NCBI RefSeq assembly: GCF_038051945.1
Contig: NZ_CP150302.1
Location: forward strand, 3,162,001-3,226,000
Length of the DNA: 64,000 nucleotides
Origin: Paenibacillus sp. FSL H3-0469
Lineage (GTDB): Bacteria > Bacillota > Bacilli > Paenibacillales > Paenibacillaceae
Direction of reading: 5' to 3'
A program made the translations under genes and the position numbers. The notes under the pieces are model-generated. The model was not told the origin of the DNA, ran no database searches, and saw nothing but the letters and a program-made list of their open reading frames with translations. Position 1 is the stretch's first letter, and every line of letters starts with the position of its first letter. Positions 42,286 to 52,016 of this stretch are shown piece by piece.

Positions 42286-44625
42286 TTGAAACGTCTTAGC
42301 TTTCTCAGTAAATTAACTATGTTCGCGTTCGCCATCAGCATCCTGCCGGTGCTGTTCATTGGTTCTTTTTCCTACTTCACATCCTCCAGCGAAATTCAAA
42401 AAAATGTTAACGAAAGCAAAAAGGAACTCATTTTACAAATCACCTCAAATGTAGAACATAAGCTGAATACTGTCAACCAGACCTTGAACCAGGTCGTGAA
42501 CTCTTCGGTGCTGAAGAAAGCGATGAACAACCCTCTAAATGAAAACGATTTCATTTTATATAACGACATCCGCAATGAGATCCGTAATATGCAGTCCTTC
42601 GACACGCGGCTGGAGGATGTCATCCTGCTCAATCAGCGCCAGAACTGGATGATCAAGAATTCCGGGCTCTACCGGTTAAATGAATACCGCAATTATGAGC
42701 AGCTCACGAATCTGCTGAATGTAGAAGGCAGCTCCTCCTGGGTGCTGAACCCCTCCTCCCTGTTCTACAGTGAAGAGAGCATTAACGTGACCGGCTGCAA
42801 GTACAGCATCAGTCTGATTAAGAAGCTGCCGACGACCAAGCTGCAGAAATACGGACTGGCTCTGGCCAATATTCCGGCATGCAGTCTTCAGGACTTCATT
42901 AATCCTGATATGCAGCCGCTGGACAGTATTATGGTGCTGGATAAAAGCGGGCGGATTCTGCTGCATCCGGACCGCAAGCTGATCGGAGAGCCTGCCACAG
43001 CGGCCGGATTCACAGGCTTCGAGCAGATCGCCACTGCCGCCGAGCCGTCGGGACAGTTCAAGAGCAAGCTTAATGAAGCCGATTACTCGATCACCTATAT
43101 GCGTTCCCAGCTGAACGGCTGGATCTATCTGTCGGCCACCTCCATCAAGAGTCTGACCCGCGAATCCGGCAAAATCGGCACCTACACGGTATTCGTCTGC
43201 ACGTTCATGCTGCTGTTGTCTGTGCTGCTGGCGTGGCTGGGCTCCAGGCGCATGTATACACCTATTGAACGGCTGCTCACACAGATTGGACTGCGCCGTC
43301 CCGGACTGCGGGCAGGGCGTACGGATGAATTCCAGCTCATCGGCGAGCAGGTGCATTCCCTGTTCCAATCGAAGTCACAGCTGGAGAAGGAGGTCAGCCA
43401 GCATCTCGGACAGGTGCGGACCTTCTTTCTGATTCAGGCGTTCGGAGGCAATCTGAGAAGACGCGAGCTGATGGAGGAGCTGGAGCAATACGGGTACGGC
43501 AAGCAAGTCGAGGAATGGAAGACGATGGCTGTCATTACGCTGAGCATCGACTTCTCCGAAGAGAACAGCTATGAGAAAAAGGATCTCAATCTGCTGTTAT
43601 TCGCAGCGCATAATATGACTCAGGAGCTGGTCTCTGCGCAGCACAGGCTAACCCCTGTGATGATGGGCCATGCCCTGACTGTCGTCATCGGCAGTGAGGA
43701 TGAGAGTACGGAAGCTTTTCACCGGATGCTCTACGCGCTTACGGAGAAGCTCCAGCAGGAGATTAACAAGGTCCTGAAGCTGCAGGTCAGCATTGGGCTG
43801 AGCCTGCCGTTTCATTCGTTTGACAAAATGTCCATTGCCTACCGGGAGAGCCTGGAAGCACTAAAGCACCGGATTACTCTGGGCAAAGGTATCATTATCC
43901 AGTACGAGAATATTAACTCCGGCAAGCATTATCTTAATCTGAACTATCCGACCCATACGGAAAATGACCTGATGGACGCCATCAAGCTGGCGGACAGCGA
44001 TAAGGCGAAAGAGCTGCTGCATAAGCTGTTCAAGTGTATTTTTGCGCTGGGACTGTCGCCGCAGGAATATCAGATTCCGCTGACCCGGCTGCTGAACAAT
44101 ACGCTCATTATGATGCAGGAATCGGGAATTACGCTGAATCAGATCTACCACGCGGGCGGTTCCCTGTTCGAGGAGCTGACCGATCTGCATATCGTGGCCG
44201 AGATTGAAGACTGGTTCTGGACCATCGTGATCCAGCCGGTTATCGTCATCTTCCACAGCAGGCAGAACGCCCAGTATCATAATATCTCCGAGAAGCTGAT
44301 CGATATCGTCCAGCATGAGTACGACCAGGATCTGACGCTGGAGGAGTGCGCTTCGCGGCTGCATTATAATGCCAACTACATCAGCAGTGTGTTCCGCAAG
44401 GAAACGCAGTATTATTTCAGTGATTACCTGACTATGTACCGGTTCAAAATGGCCAAAAAATGGCTGGAGGAGACCGATATGCCCGTGAAGGATATCGCCT
44501 CCCGCCTGAGATACAACAATTCACAGAATTTCATCCGTTCCTTCCGCAAGCAGGAGGGGATGACCCCCGGCCAGTACCGGGACAGCTTCCACACGAAGCC
44601 TAGGGCTGTCCGGGAGGCGGATTGA
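42286..44625 (+). CDS. Membrane-bound AraC-family sensor-regulator
   Basis: The 779-residue protein has membrane helices near 9-30 and 297-317 enclosing a sensing domain of about 260 residues (Cache-like; SIMVLDKSGRILLHP). A cytoplasmic linker region follows, then a C-terminal AraC double helix-turn-helix (LTLEECASRLHYNANYISSVFRKETQYYFSDYLTMYRF). It resembles YesS/YtdP-type one-protein regulators that sense extracellular ligands and activate sugar-uptake operons. TTG start with AAGGTG. It is divergent from the binding-protein gene (185-bp gap), its likely target. Its 3' end overlaps the convergent gene by 26 bp. Confidence 0.9.
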   Translation: MKRLSFLSKLTMFAFAISILPVLFIGSFSYFTSSSEIQKNVNESKKELILQITSNVEHKLNTVNQTLNQVVNSSVLKKAMNNPLNENDFILYNDIRNEIRNMQSFDTRLEDVILLNQRQNWMIKNSGLYRLNEYRNYEQLTNLLNVEGSSSWVLNPSSLFYSEESINVTGCKYSISLIKKLPTTKLQKYGLALANIPACSLQDFINPDMQPLDSIMVLDKSGRILLHPDRKLIGEPATAAGFTGFEQIATAAEPSGQFKSKLNEADYSITYMRSQLNGWIYLSATSIKSLTRESGKIGTYTVFVCTFMLLLSVLLAWLGSRRMYTPIERLLTQIGLRRPGLRAGRTDEFQLIGEQVHSLFQSKSQLEKEVSQHLGQVRTFFLIQAFGGNLRRRELMEELEQYGYGKQVEEWKTMAVITLSIDFSEENSYEKKDLNLLLFAAHNMTQELVSAQHRLTPVMMGHALTVVIGSEDESTEAFHRMLYALTEKLQQEINKVLKLQVSIGLSLPFHSFDKMSIAYRESLEALKHRITLGKGIIIQYENINSGKHYLNLNYPTHTENDLMDAIKLADSDKAKELLHKLFKCIFALGLSPQEYQIPLTRLLNNTLIMMQESGITLNQIYHAGGSLFEELTDLHIVAEIEDWFWTIVIQPVIVIFHSRQNAQYHNISEKLIDIVQHEYDQDLTLEECASRLHYNANYISSVFRKETQYYFSDYLTMYRFKMAKKWLEETDMPVKDIASRLRYNNSQNFIRSFRKQEGMTPGQYRDSFHTKPRAVREAD

Positions 44626-45367
44626 TCGCAGGGCCTTCAGGCGGAGCTTTGGGCTTGCTGCGGGATTGTTTTCTTCGGATAAAATACGTAATGAGTACAG
44701 CTATAATCAGCAGGAGGCCGCCCCCTGCAATCGCAATATTCCTGATATCCGGTACATAGACTGCCAGCCGGATAGGCTCGGAATCTGCCAGCGATACATG
44801 CCAGGTCAGCGTGTTGCCGTCCTGTTCAGCCGCATTATTCTCACCGTATAGGTCATAAGGAATCGTTAATTTGAAATCCACGGAGAAGCTGCCCATCAGC
44901 AGGCGCACCAGTGACTTAGGGACATTCAAGCTGCCAAGGCCGTCAATAATCTCATCGGAGTAAGCGGTCAGTTTAGGCTGGGCCACCACGTCGTATTTGG
45001 TATACAGCCACCTGTGCGTCTGTCCCACCTCAGCCTCCGCAATATCGAAGCCGCTGCTGCTGTTCTTCAATTCCTCCATGGAGGCGTAGGATTTCTGAAA
45101 TTGGTATTCGGTGGATTTGCCGCTTGCTGTCTTCTTCAGCTCTATGCCGGCATCCGCCAGCCGCTCCGAGAGCAGATCCTCCACCTTGCCGCTGACCAGC
45201 TTCTCTGCCCGGGCATCCAGCATAAGACTGAAGGCCAGATTAAGGGAGCCGTCCTTCTTCACGGTTACATGGGCCGTGCCTTGCGCGCAGCCTGTAAGCA
45301 GCAGGACAAGCATAAGCATAATCAATATTGCCTTCATTCGAGTACCGTTCAACCTGCGTTTCTTCAA
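44600..45367 (-). CDS. DUF3153 (LppM-like) lipoprotein with C-terminal membrane helix
   Basis: About 255 residues: signal and lipobox (LLLTGCAQG), a beta-rich DUF3153 domain (GTAHVTVKKDGSLNLAFSLMLD, FSVDFKLTIPYDLYG), one C-terminal membrane helix (IAGGGLLLIIAVLITYFI) and a basic Pro-rich tail. Function unknown. I prefer the TTG at 45367 because GGAGGG lies seven bases upstream; an ATG at 45382 is in frame but contains that site. The stop lies inside the end of the AraC-type gene on the other strand. Confidence 0.8.
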   Translation of the reverse strand: MKKRRLNGTRMKAILIMLMLVLLLTGCAQGTAHVTVKKDGSLNLAFSLMLDARAEKLVSGKVEDLLSERLADAGIELKKTASGKSTEYQFQKSYASMEELKNSSSGFDIAEAEVGQTHRWLYTKYDVVAQPKLTAYSDEIIDGLGSLNVPKSLVRLLMGSFSVDFKLTIPYDLYGENNAAEQDGNTLTWHVSLADSEPIRLAVYVPDIRNIAIAGGGLLLIIAVLITYFIRRKQSRSKPKAPPEGPAINPPPGQP

Positions 45368-45472
45368 CCTCTGTCCCTCCATCCGCTGACTGTTGCTACT
45401 AGCTTAACCGAACCTTGAAGAAGCGAATCTGCGCTTATGGAGTCAAGCTTATCACATGCCGGGGAGGTACAG

Positions 45473-45511
45473 AAAGCCCCCAGCCTGCGGATATCCGTAA
45501 GCTGGAGGCTT
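45473..45511 (-). terminator. Terminator of kimA
   Basis: AAGCC-CCAGC pairs with GCTGG-GGCTT with one bulge, followed leftward by a TTTC run. It lies about 20 bp past the kimA stop. Confidence 0.65.
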
Positions 45512-45528
45512 CCCTGCGCATAATCTTG

Positions 45529-47355
45529 TTATTTTTTCAAATGATAAGGGACGGTAGTGATAATTACATTGCGCCGGTACAGCAGATGCGCGCGGATCAG
45601 CAGACTGGACTGGTTATGCAGAATGTTATGCCAGCCCTTCTTCGGTATGAATTGAGGAACGATGACGGTCACCTGATAATTCGACTCGCTCGCCTTGCGC
45701 TGAACCGTATCAATGAACTTGCTCAAAGGATGAATGATGCTGCGGTAAGGTGAATACAGCGTGACCAGCCGTACCTCCGGATGAAACTTCTTCCACTTCT
45801 CTTCGAAAATAGCGTCATCCTCCCGCTCGAACGGGATGTGGACGGCAATAATCTGTTCTGCGCCCAGCGACTTGGCATACCGCAAGGAATTCTCTACCAC
45901 ATGGGTAATACCGGCCACCGGCAGGATGATGATATTTCCTTCAATCGCCAGCGGCGGCTCCCCGCAGGTGGCTACCCGCAATTGATCGGCGACCGATTCA
46001 TAATGCTTGTAGATGCGGTAGAAGAACAGGATAATCAGCGGCAGGAAGACCAGCACCGGCCAGACCTGCGTGAATTTGGTCAGGAAGAACATCATTGTAA
46101 CAATGAAGCTGATCAGCGCCCCAATTGCATTAATGATCAGCTTGGGCAGCCAGCCCTCCGGCTTGTGCCGGAGCCATTTGACGATCATGCCCGTCTGCGA
46201 CAGGGTGAACGGGATGAAGACCCCGACTGCATACAGCGGAATTAGATGCTCCGTCCGCCCCTTAAAGGCAATAATCAGGATAATCGACAAGATACCCAGG
46301 CTGAGAATTCCGTTCGAGTAGCCCAGCCGGTCTCCGCGTACGGTGAACATCCGGGGAATGAATTTATCCTTCGCCAGATTCACAGCCAGCAGCGGAAACG
46401 CGGAATATCCGGTGTTCGCCGCGAGAACCAGAATTAGGGCCGTTGTTCCCTGCACGACATAATACATGAAGTTGCGGCCAAAGACATGCTCGGCAATATC
46501 GGAGACCACCGTAACCTTTTCACGCGGAGCGATGCCATAATAATAGGCCAGGAAGACGATGCCTGAGAATAATAGCGCGAGCAGAATTCCCATCGCCGCC
46601 AACGTTTTGGCTGCATTATTCGGTGCCGGCGCCTTGAAATTGGGGATCGCATTCGATATCGCCTCTACCCCCGTCAGCGCCGAGCTGCCCGAGGAGAACG
46701 CCCGCAGCAGCAGGAACAGGCTGATTCCGGCCACCGGTGTTCCCAGTGAGGTATGAAGCTCTGCCGGTACTCTCCCGGTCAGCACGTTGAACAGTCCCAG
46801 CCCGATCATAATGAACATCGCCAGGACGAACAGATAGACCGGATAAGCCAAGAAAGATGCCGACTCGGTGACCCCGCGCAGATTGAGTGTCGTGATCAGC
46901 AGTACGAAGATGATGGCAATGATCACATTATAAGGATGCAGGCTCGGAAAAGCTGAAGTGATCGCATCCGTTCCCGCAGAGACACTCACCGCTACGGTAA
47001 GTATATAATCGACAAGCAAGGAGCCCCCGGCAATCAGCCCCGGATACTTGCCCAGATTCTCCTTGGATACAACATAAGCCCCGCCGCCCTGGGGATAGGC
47101 GAAGATGATTTGCCTATAGGAGAGTATCAGGGCCAGCAGCAGCACCAGTACCCCGCCTGCAATCGGAATGGAGTACCAGAATGCGGCTGTGCTAACCGTG
47201 ATCAGCACCAGCAGAATCTGCTCCGGGCCATAGGCCACAGAGGACAAGGCATCCGAGGACAAAATGGCCAGGGCCTTGGTTTTATTAAGCTTCTGTTCTC
47301 CCAGCTGATCGGACTTCAGCGGCCGTCCGATCAGGAACCTTTTTACCGAAGACAT
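45529..47355 (-). CDS. kimA: Potassium importer KimA (APC family)
   Basis: A 608-residue transporter with about twelve membrane helices and a C-terminal cytoplasmic domain. EQKLNKTKALAILSSDALSSVAYGPEQILL near the N-terminus is a KimA/YdaO hallmark, and the length equals Bacillus KimA (607). KimA is a high-affinity proton-coupled K+ importer, inhibited by c-di-AMP. GTG and three ATG codons run in series (47364-47355); GGTGAG lies eight bases before the last ATG, which I take as the start. In Bacillus a c-di-AMP (ydaO-type) riboswitch precedes the gene, and I see no such leader in 47356-47637. Confidence 0.9.
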   Translation of the reverse strand: MSSVKRFLIGRPLKSDQLGEQKLNKTKALAILSSDALSSVAYGPEQILLVLITVSTAAFWYSIPIAGGVLVLLLALILSYRQIIFAYPQGGGAYVVSKENLGKYPGLIAGGSLLVDYILTVAVSVSAGTDAITSAFPSLHPYNVIIAIIFVLLITTLNLRGVTESASFLAYPVYLFVLAMFIMIGLGLFNVLTGRVPAELHTSLGTPVAGISLFLLLRAFSSGSSALTGVEAISNAIPNFKAPAPNNAAKTLAAMGILLALLFSGIVFLAYYYGIAPREKVTVVSDIAEHVFGRNFMYYVVQGTTALILVLAANTGYSAFPLLAVNLAKDKFIPRMFTVRGDRLGYSNGILSLGILSIILIIAFKGRTEHLIPLYAVGVFIPFTLSQTGMIVKWLRHKPEGWLPKLIINAIGALISFIVTMMFFLTKFTQVWPVLVFLPLIILFFYRIYKHYESVADQLRVATCGEPPLAIEGNIIILPVAGITHVVENSLRYAKSLGAEQIIAVHIPFEREDDAIFEEKWKKFHPEVRLVTLYSPYRSIIHPLSKFIDTVQRKASESNYQVTVIVPQFIPKKGWHNILHNQSSLLIRAHLLYRRNVIITTVPYHLKK

Positions 47356-47637
47356 CATCATCACTCACCGACTTTTTTAAAGTTATATTACCCCTGGTGC
47401 ACAAATAAAATCTGACCTATAACTGGATACAGACACTATTTTTGCTGCCCGTTCGATACTACATTAATTCTTTTATCACCATCTGTATATATGCAGATAT
47501 CCTAGACAAACTCCAAACCATGAATAATAAATGTAATTCGCCGAAAGACACAGCAAAAAGGACCAAGCAGGCTTTCCGCTCCGTCCCGTTTGCTTATTTC
47601 AGCTTTTTTTGCTATATTCAGCCATTTTCAGGATGTC

Positions 47638-48054
47638 TTAGAGCCAGTCCTGTGTTAGCAGCGTCCGCAGCAGCTCCACCTGCTCCTTACCGATCCGGGC
47701 CGTGATTTCGGCTTCAATATTCTGCTTGATCTCCAGCATACTCCGGCAAGCCGCTGTCCCCTTCGCAGTGAGCACGATTGGCTTGTCCCGGCTGTTGCCT
47801 TCCTTAGCAGCAGTATCTACATAACCTTCGGCCAGCAGATTGTTGATCGTCTTTTGTGTCCCCTGGCGGGAAATGCTGATCAGTCTGCTGATCTCCGAGA
47901 TGGACAGAACGCCGTGCTGCTCCAGCATCGCCAGAATATGCGTCTCCGTCTTATTCAGCGGCTCTCCGCTCATCTCGTTCACCTTATCCCGCAGCACCTT
48001 ATGCTTCTCGCTGATCATATCGACCAGATTTAACCCGCTCATATATTCCTTCAT
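47638..48054 (-). CDS. MarR-family transcriptional regulator
   Basis: A 138-residue winged-helix protein of the MarR family (LNKTETHILAMLEQHGVLSISEISRLISISRQGTQKTINNLLAEGYV, then a wing with AAKEGNSRDKPIVLTAKG). It is divergent from a DUF2798 gene, and palindromes in the shared gap are its probable operators. Strong GGAGG ribosome site. Confidence 0.9.
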   Translation of the reverse strand: MKEYMSGLNLVDMISEKHKVLRDKVNEMSGEPLNKTETHILAMLEQHGVLSISEISRLISISRQGTQKTINNLLAEGYVDTAAKEGNSRDKPIVLTAKGTAACRSMLEIKQNIEAEITARIGKEQVELLRTLLTQDWL

Positions 48055-48159
48055 TTACAAGTCCTCCATTGTAGAAATGCAGTTACGGTACCCGCTTCGG
48101 GCTTAATCCATAATTTGTTGGAAGAAAGGCCAGCACAGACGGACAATCATACCGTTCTA

Positions 48160-48221
48160 ATTGTCAACTAGGTTGACAATAATCCCTCCCACTGCTACTA
48201 TAAGTGAAGTTTGACAAACTT
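48160..48221 (+). promoter_or_regulatory. MarR operators and DUF2798 promoter
   Basis: Two perfect palindromes: TTGTCAACTAGGTTGACAA (core of 48160-48180) and AAGTTTGACAAACTT (48207-48221). The promoter TTGACA (48173-48178), 17 bp, TACTAT (48196-48201) has its -35 inside the first and its transcription start near the second, so binding should block transcription. Confidence 0.7.
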
Positions 48222-48243
48222 ACATTTAAGGGAGTTCGGAAAC

Positions 48244-48717
48244 ATGGGCAGCAACAAAAAAGAAGCTTTAATTTTCACCAGTATGATGTGTTTTTGCATG
48301 GTCGTCTTTATGTCTTTTTACAATGTGATTATAGCGAACGGATTCAACAGCAGGCTGTTCACGGATGTGGCTGTGGGCTTACTCCCGGCACTTGCCGTTG
48401 CCCTGTTCTGCGATATTGTGGTGGTTAGCAGAATTGCCAAAGGACTGGCCTTCAAAATAGTGAAGCCGTCCACACCCCCTATCCGCAAAATACTGGCGAT
48501 CTCATGCTTCATGGTCTGCGGCATGGTCATCCTCATGTCTCTATACGGCACACTAGCACACTTCGGATTCGGGGACAACTTCTTCCGTCATTACTTCTCC
48601 ATCCTGGGGCTTAATTTCATCTGCGCCCTGCCGCTCCAGCTGCTGGTAGCCGGTCCGCTGACCCGCTTCCTGTTCAGCCGTATGTTTCCGGTCCGTACGG
48701 CAGCACCGGGCGTCTAG
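48244..48717 (+). CDS. DUF2798-family membrane protein
   Basis: A 157-residue protein with four predicted membrane helices, two DUF2798-like helix pairs (FTSMMCFCMVVFMSFYN and ISCFMVCGMVILMSLYG open each pair). Function unknown; the family often sits under MarR or TetR control. Start ATG 48244 with AAGGGAG. The frame extends 11 codons further without a ribosome site. Confidence 0.85.
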   Translation: MGSNKKEALIFTSMMCFCMVVFMSFYNVIIANGFNSRLFTDVAVGLLPALAVALFCDIVVVSRIAKGLAFKIVKPSTPPIRKILAISCFMVCGMVILMSLYGTLAHFGFGDNFFRHYFSILGLNFICALPLQLLVAGPLTRFLFSRMFPVRTAAPGV

Positions 48718-48797
48718 GCCTGGCTGAAACCAGCTCTCCACGTTCCCGAATACGTGCATGTCCGCAAGCCATGGCTGCGGGTTCCCGCCACACCAAA

Positions 48798-48844
48798 AAG
48801 GGTGTTCAGCCAGCCATGATCTCATGGCTGTGCGGAACACCCTT
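48798..48844 (-). terminator. Terminator of the fructan operon
   Basis: AAGGGTGTTC/GAACACCCTT outer stem and CAGCCATGA/TCATGGCTG inner stem, followed leftward by a T-run. It lies just past the GH32 stop at 48870. Confidence 0.85.
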
Positions 48845-48869
48845 GTCCGGGCTTCATCCTATTGACTAT

Positions 48870-50312
48870 TTATTCCATGAAAGACAAGCGTCCATCCCGC
48901 AGCCGTACACTGCCGCCCTTAGCATAGAAACTTAGGCCGGAGCAGATGCCTCCGGGGAAGATCAGGCTGGTGATGGCGGTGAGGCCGTCATTTGCGAATA
49001 CCTCCACCGAACAGGCATCCAGCAGGATACGCAGGTTCTTCAGGCTGCCCATACCCTCCGTGCTCTGGAGATCGGGGAATATCTCGGAGAAGCCGGTCTC
49101 GCCGGACTGATCTCTGCGCAGAGTAAGAGTGCCGCCGGCAGCAGAGTAGACAAGTTCGGTATACTCGGTAGCGGTATGATGAATAATAAGACCGAATTCT
49201 TCAGCTTCGTTGTCCGCAAGCTCAAGCCGCAGCTCCAGGGCTGAATCCTTGCACTTGATATCCTGGCGCTCGCCCGGTATCAGCAGCATCTCCGGCAATG
49301 TCCCGGACTCTGCCGCAAAGTAACGGTCTAGCTCCGCTACCGGCTGCTGGCGGATCAAGGTGCGGCCTTCTGCCTCATGCAGCGTCAGTACCCGCGGAAT
49401 CGTCATTGCTCCGCGCCAGCCCTGGCTTGGAATCTGATTGGCATAGCGCCAGTTGTTCATCCAGCCGATGAAGATCCGCCGCCCGTCCGCTGCCGGAATA
49501 CCCGAGAAGCTGACCCCGGCATAATTGTCTTTGCCATAATCCAGCCAGCGGATATCGCCATGCTCCGGCGTGAAGACAGAGCCGTCGAACCCGCCGACGA
49601 AATATTGCGTCCGCGAGCCGTATCTCGCCCCGCTGTTATCACCGATGCTGACCAGCAGCACCCACTTGCTGTCTCCTGTCCCCTCCACCGGGAGCTGGAA
49701 CAGATCCGGGCATTCCCATACGGCATCATGAGAGCCTGCGCCCTCGCCGAACTCACTCTCCAGGCTCCACTCCCGCAGATTCAGGGAGGAGTAGAACGTG
49801 ATCGTCTGATCCGTCGCCAGCACCATAATCCATTTCCCGTGAACTTCGGACCAGAATACCTTCGGATCACGGAAGTCCGCCTTGGAAGGATGCGCCAGCA
49901 CCGGGTTTCCTGCATATTTGCTCCAGGTCCGGCCATTATCATGGCTGTAGGCCAAGCTCTGTCTCTGCACGGAAGGCGACGTCTCCGTAGGCTCCAGATG
50001 GCTCGTATAGATCGCAACGATACCCGGCTTCTCGGGGAACAGTCCGCTGGTATTGTTCCAGTCTACGACTGCGCTGCCGGAGAACGCATAGCCGTGTTCG
50101 TCCGGATACAGCGCAATGTCCAGCTCCTCCCAGGCAATCAAGTCTTTACTGACGGCATGGCCCCAGTGCATCGGCCCCCAGATGGAGGAATGCGGATGAT
50201 ACTGATAGAACAGATGATATTCGCCTTCAAAATAAACCAGCCCATTCGGATCATTCAGCCAATGCTGCCCCGGCGTAAAATGCAGCGCCGGCCTGTGTTT
50301 GGTTCTCCCCAT
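48870..50312 (-). CDS. GH32 fructan hydrolase (sucrase/levanase/inulinase family)
   Basis: A 480-residue five-bladed-propeller GH32 enzyme. Motif WLNDPNG places the nucleophile Asp at 21; FRDPK (transition-state Asp) and WECPD (acid/base Glu) follow. The C-terminal beta-sandwich is present. With no signal peptide, it should cleave imported sucrose or fructo-oligosaccharides in the cytoplasm. Last gene of an operon with a binding protein and two permeases; a divergent fructokinase completes the pathway. Start ATG 50312 has TGGAG eight bases away; an in-frame GTG at 50321 is also possible. Confidence 0.93.
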   Translation of the reverse strand: MGRTKHRPALHFTPGQHWLNDPNGLVYFEGEYHLFYQYHPHSSIWGPMHWGHAVSKDLIAWEELDIALYPDEHGYAFSGSAVVDWNNTSGLFPEKPGIVAIYTSHLEPTETSPSVQRQSLAYSHDNGRTWSKYAGNPVLAHPSKADFRDPKVFWSEVHGKWIMVLATDQTITFYSSLNLREWSLESEFGEGAGSHDAVWECPDLFQLPVEGTGDSKWVLLVSIGDNSGARYGSRTQYFVGGFDGSVFTPEHGDIRWLDYGKDNYAGVSFSGIPAADGRRIFIGWMNNWRYANQIPSQGWRGAMTIPRVLTLHEAEGRTLIRQQPVAELDRYFAAESGTLPEMLLIPGERQDIKCKDSALELRLELADNEAEEFGLIIHHTATEYTELVYSAAGGTLTLRRDQSGETGFSEIFPDLQSTEGMGSLKNLRILLDACSVEVFANDGLTAITSLIFPGGICSGLSFYAKGGSVRLRDGRLSFME

Positions 50313-50379
50313 AATTTCCACTCCATTACCACCTTTATCTGTTTATATGTTGAGCCCTGTGCAGCAGCCCATTTAAGCC

Positions 50380-51999
50380 TCAGCCTTTGTTCTTAAGGTA
50401 GCTGTCATATCCTCTTTGCTTGATCTCCAGCCATTTATCCAGCCCGAGTCTGGACAGCTCTGCCTGATAATCCTTCCATTCCGCTTCCACTTTCCCGGTC
50501 TTGGTCCACTCCGCACGCTTGCGGTTGACATAAGCGAACAGGTCGGTCTCAATGGCGGTCAATTCCTTCTGGTCCTCCAGCGAATAGAAGACACGCGGGA
50601 AGTTGTTGTCGGCCTTCATATAAGGAACCAGCTTCTCCTTCATGAGGTCCAGACGCCAAGCGGCATCATCAGGCTTCGTGGTCACCTTACCGTAGTATTC
50701 ATCCAGGATCGCGAGCGGTCCGCCGATGCTGGTCTTCTGGCGCAATTCAACCGGAGCCGCGCCTTCCAGCGGGAGATGCTTCAGCATTTTGGCCGATTCA
50801 TCGTATTCAAAAATATTCTGCTGCGTCTCATCCCCATACGTTCCCCAGTTATCTTCAACCGACTGCTGCGGCTCATAGAGCTGGTCAATCCACTTGGCGG
50901 TAAGCTCCAGATTCTTATTCGATCCGGTAATCACCATCCGTCCACGGTCAAATCCGAAGTTGTTCGTGCGGGCCACATTGACCTCTCCAGTGGGTCCGGC
51001 AAGCGGCTGCATCAGATCGTATTTATCGTTGAAGCCGGTAATATTGGCTTTATCCCACTGGAAGTAGAGGCCGTAGCGTTCACTCTGCCCTTTGGCCAGA
51101 TACGTATTGTAGTCCTGTTCGAACGCCTCTTCGTCAATCAGATTCAGCGCGTATAGCTCATTCAGATACTTGATGCCCTCTTTGTATCCGTCCTGGCCCG
51201 CAGTGAATACTACCTTGCCGTCATTGGTAACCACGGTGTGGTCGCCGTTATCTCCCAGGCCGAACGAGCCGAACAGGAAGTTCATATCCTCATTGCCGTT
51301 ATTCAGCACAAAAGACAGCGGAATCTCATCCTTCTGGCCGTTCCCGTTCGGATCATCATTCTTGAAGGCGACCAGCACCTTCTTCAGTTCCTCCGTCGTA
51401 GTTGGCATAGCCAGTCCGAGCTTCTTCAGCCACTCCACATTGATCCACGGCATCCCGTTGACCGAATGAATGCTCTCCTTGCCGGAGCCCAGCTCCTCTA
51501 TCCAAGGAAAAGCATAGATATGCCCGTCCTGCGCGGTCATCATTGATTTGTACTCCGGCGCGGCGGCCAGCACCTTCTGCAGATTCGGCATGTATTTCTC
51601 AATCAGCTCCTCCAGCGGAACGATTGTCCCGTCCTTGCCCAGGGTCAGCAGATCGTAGTCCGAGTAGGCGGCATCGATAATCGCATCCGGCAGGTCGCCG
51701 CTGGCTACCGCCAGGTTTCTTTTCTCAATAAAAGCGTCGTTCGTGTAATTGGTGAAATCGATGTGCACACCAGACTTCTCCTCCAGCCGCTTGTAGATCA
51801 GCTTCTCGTTCGGGTCGGCAGGCGCCAGCGCGGAGCTCTGGGACATGAAGTGCAGCGATACCTTCTCTTTAAGCGGCAGCGTCACATTCTCCAGCTTGTA
51901 ATCCTCGGAGGCCGAGGAATTGCTGTTTCCTCCGCCGCAGCCCGCAAGCACGGAAGCCGAGAGTGCCAGCACAGACAGGGTTTGCAATGATTTTTTCAT
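50380..51999 (-). CDS. Sugar ABC transporter binding lipoprotein of the fructan locus
   Basis: A 539-residue lipoprotein (lipobox SVLAGCGG) of the LplA/YtcQ type: NDDPNGNGQKDEIPLSF, MPWINVEWLKKLGLAMPTT and the C-terminal WLEIKQRGYDSYLKNKG. It is predicted to bind fructo-oligosaccharides or sucrose, because GH32 follows 58 bp downstream of its stop and two permeases lie upstream. AGGGGG ribosome site. Confidence 0.92.
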   Translation of the reverse strand: MKKSLQTLSVLALSASVLAGCGGGNSNSSASEDYKLENVTLPLKEKVSLHFMSQSSALAPADPNEKLIYKRLEEKSGVHIDFTNYTNDAFIEKRNLAVASGDLPDAIIDAAYSDYDLLTLGKDGTIVPLEELIEKYMPNLQKVLAAAPEYKSMMTAQDGHIYAFPWIEELGSGKESIHSVNGMPWINVEWLKKLGLAMPTTTEELKKVLVAFKNDDPNGNGQKDEIPLSFVLNNGNEDMNFLFGSFGLGDNGDHTVVTNDGKVVFTAGQDGYKEGIKYLNELYALNLIDEEAFEQDYNTYLAKGQSERYGLYFQWDKANITGFNDKYDLMQPLAGPTGEVNVARTNNFGFDRGRMVITGSNKNLELTAKWIDQLYEPQQSVEDNWGTYGDETQQNIFEYDESAKMLKHLPLEGAAPVELRQKTSIGGPLAILDEYYGKVTTKPDDAAWRLDLMKEKLVPYMKADNNFPRVFYSLEDQKELTAIETDLFAYVNRKRAEWTKTGKVEAEWKDYQAELSRLGLDKWLEIKQRGYDSYLKNKG

Positions 52000-52016
52000 A
52001 TAAATTCCCCCTAGTA

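Noticed and set aside
47356..47637. ydaO-type (c-di-AMP) riboswitch expected before kimA
   Set aside because: None of the conserved sequence blocks could be found by eye; not annotated.
49377..50396. 339-codon plus-strand frame opposite GH32
   Set aside because: Shadow; the minus-strand frame has all three GH32 catalytic motifs.
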